Origin: Candidatus Altimarinota bacterium
GTDB lineage: Bacteria; Patescibacteriota; Gracilibacteria; CAIRYL01
Reading direction: 5' to 3'
DNA: 13,522 bases
NCBI GenBank assembly: GCA_027053135.1
Contig: JALUEA010000058.1
Coordinates: 1-13,522, forward strand
Positions 12,378-13,522 of the stretch are shown piece by piece. Within the stretch, counting starts at the first letter, position 1; every line of letters starts with the position of its first letter. The position numbers and the translations under genes are program-made. The notes below the pieces were generated by a model. The model searched no databases. It was not told the origin of the DNA and was given only the letters and a program-made list of their open reading frames with translations.

Positions 12378-13522
12378 CTATGACAACGGATTCATTCCTC
12401 GTGTTTTTTTATAACTCTCTACAAATTGATATGGAATATTCCCTGTATCAGTTTCCCCCCAATGACCTTCTTTCCCAAAATATATATCTTGTGCAGCATG
12501 TGCCACCGCTTCAACATTTTTTCTCGCATCAGGATGATCAATAAAGTAATGATTAAATATTTTAGTAACAATAACAGAATAATCTTGATCTATATTTCCT
12601 TTATTATTCATTTTTGGTATTGCTTCCCCTTTAAAAATATGACTTTTTATATATGGATATCGTTCCAACAATTCTTTCCATTTTTTCTGTAATCCATCTG
12701 GATCATTATTATATTGATCAGCAAATAAAAACTCTTCTGCTAATACTTTAAATTCTGGAGTATACACATGCGAATAAATTTCTCGCCCCATTTGTAAATA
12801 ATCTCGTGTCGTATATCCATGTCCATCGGAACGCGGACTTCTTCGTAAAAAATCTTCTGTTACCTTAAATTTTGATTTTGACGACTCTAATCGACTGTTA
12901 ATCAATGCATCTGTTGCAGAAAAAAATCCAGCCTGTCGTGCGACTGATTTTTGTAATTTCTGAAACATATCTTCATCAGTATAATTCTGGTTTGCCATAC
13001 CTAAAATATGCTGAACCTGTCCATAAATAGACTGACTATACACGGTATTTTTCGTCTCTAAGCTACCCGTAGACCCCTGTGCTAACATTTTTCCTGCAGT
13101 ATCAGCATCTCCTATCGATGCTAATAACCCCGCATTATCATGATCAAATTTCCCAGCTGCTTTTTGCCCTAAGTTAATAATAGTTCTTTCTAATGTTGAT
13201 GGTATCGTCATAATATTACTATGTACCCATGCTCCAAAATATTTTGGTGGACCATCCCAAATATTATAATAATCATCAGGATTTGTAGATCCTTTTGGTG
13301 CTCCTTCTTTCAATAACACTTCCTTAATCCCTCTCTGTGCATCAGCCTTTGTAAATCCAGACATTCCATTAAACGGTGGAAAGGTGTTCCCTGCGTATCC
13401 ATAAAAACGAGAAAATGCATCTCTATGCAATAATCCAGTTGCAACTCCCGCCATTAAATAATAAATATAATTTTCTGGATCGGTTGTCCCATCATCAATC
13501 ATCAATTTAATAAACCCTTCAT
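12378..13522 (-). CDS. C-terminal part of an unrecognised, probably large soluble protein
   Basis: The reading frame is open to the window edge: codons before the ATG at 13502 read EGFIKL, so the true start is outside and about 380 residues are visible. I recognise no family. The visible part has no cysteine, no membrane segment and no repeats. It is rich in Tyr, Asp, Asn and Gly, with many predicted helical stretches, for example DALINSRLESSKSKFKVTED and LQKKWKELLERYPY. Motif-like segments are HRDAFSRFYGYAGN and FNGMSGFTKADAQRG. It ends with TAG, followed two codons later by an in-frame TAA created by a 9-base tandem duplication. It is upstream of recA on the same strand with 95 bases between. 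A large structural or cytoplasmic protein is possible, but no function is claimed. Confidence 0.75.
   Translation of the reverse strand, partial: EGFIKLMIDDGTTDPENYIYYLMAGVATGLLHRDAFSRFYGYAGNTFPPFNGMSGFTKADAQRGIKEVLLKEGAPKGSTNPDDYYNIWDGPPKYFGAWVHSNIMTIPSTLERTIINLGQKAAGKFDHDNAGLLASIGDADTAGKMLAQGSTGSLETKNTVYSQSIYGQVQHILGMANQNYTDEDMFQKLQKSVARQAGFFSATDALINSRLESSKSKFKVTEDFLRRSPRSDGHGYTTRDYLQMGREIYSHVYTPEFKVLAEEFLFADQYNNDPDGLQKKWKELLERYPYIKSHIFKGEAIPKMNNKGNIDQDYSVIVTKIFNHYFIDHPDARKNVEAVAHAAQDIYFGKEGHWGETDTGNIPYQFVESYKKTRGMNPLS

Noticed and set aside
1..13522. CRISPR arrays, insertion sequences, phage genes, rRNA
   Set aside because: No spaced direct repeats, transposase motifs, terminal repeats or rRNA-like sequence were seen.

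Overview
This is an AT-rich bacterial chromosomal segment, by eye about two-thirds A+T, densely packed with 13 protein genes, one very short leader ORF and one tRNA. It reads with the standard bacterial code. Long glycine-rich proteins (RecA, SecD, TpiA) run through without in-frame TGA, CGA arginine codons are common, and TGA ends dprA in an ATGA overlap with the next gene. That argues against the TGA=Gly lineages (Gracilibacteria, Absconditabacteria). Compact ribosomal gene clusters without ssb or rplI, unusual domain set-ups, an apparent lack of Shine-Dalgarno sequences and two large unrecognised proteins suggest a candidate-phyla-radiation (Patescibacteria) type genome, perhaps Peregrinibacteria-like. 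That placement is inference.

Layout. 69-1181 (+) is an exported protein of unknown function with two tandem four-cysteine modules. 1187-3312 (-) holds a GT28/MGDG-synthase-type glycosyltransferase overlapping dprA. 3424-6567 (+) is a compact unit of archaeal-type tpiA, secD and a stand-alone riboflavin kinase. From 6572 to the end everything is on the minus strand. In transcription order: the tail of a large unknown protein, recA, tRNA-Leu(CAA) with rplY (L25) and a strong terminator, rpsF-rpsR-rpmE (S6, S18, L31), then an aromatic-amino-acid leader/attenuator, aroG (DAHP synthase) and rlmD.

The most striking element lies between rpmE and aroG. A 22-codon ORF (9286 to 9218, minus strand) encodes a peptide containing FFFWFFVYF. 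It is followed by three mutually exclusive hairpins (1:2, 2:3 antiterminator, 3:4 terminator) ending in a U-rich tract 29 bases before aroG. This is the architecture of classical ribosome-mediated attenuation as in E. coli pheL/trpL, placed before the first enzyme of the shikimate pathway and carrying Phe, Trp and Tyr codons. It implies the cell regulates aromatic biosynthesis by charged-tRNA supply, which would be unexpected in a reduced, probably host-dependent bacterium.

Other regulatory signals are a structured leader before rpsF, a consensus promoter before tRNA-Leu, a double promoter with an abutting inverted repeat before recA, and a TATAAT embedded in a palindrome at the left edge. 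No mobile elements, CRISPR arrays or rRNA genes were seen, and no gene-free stretch exceeds 300 bases.
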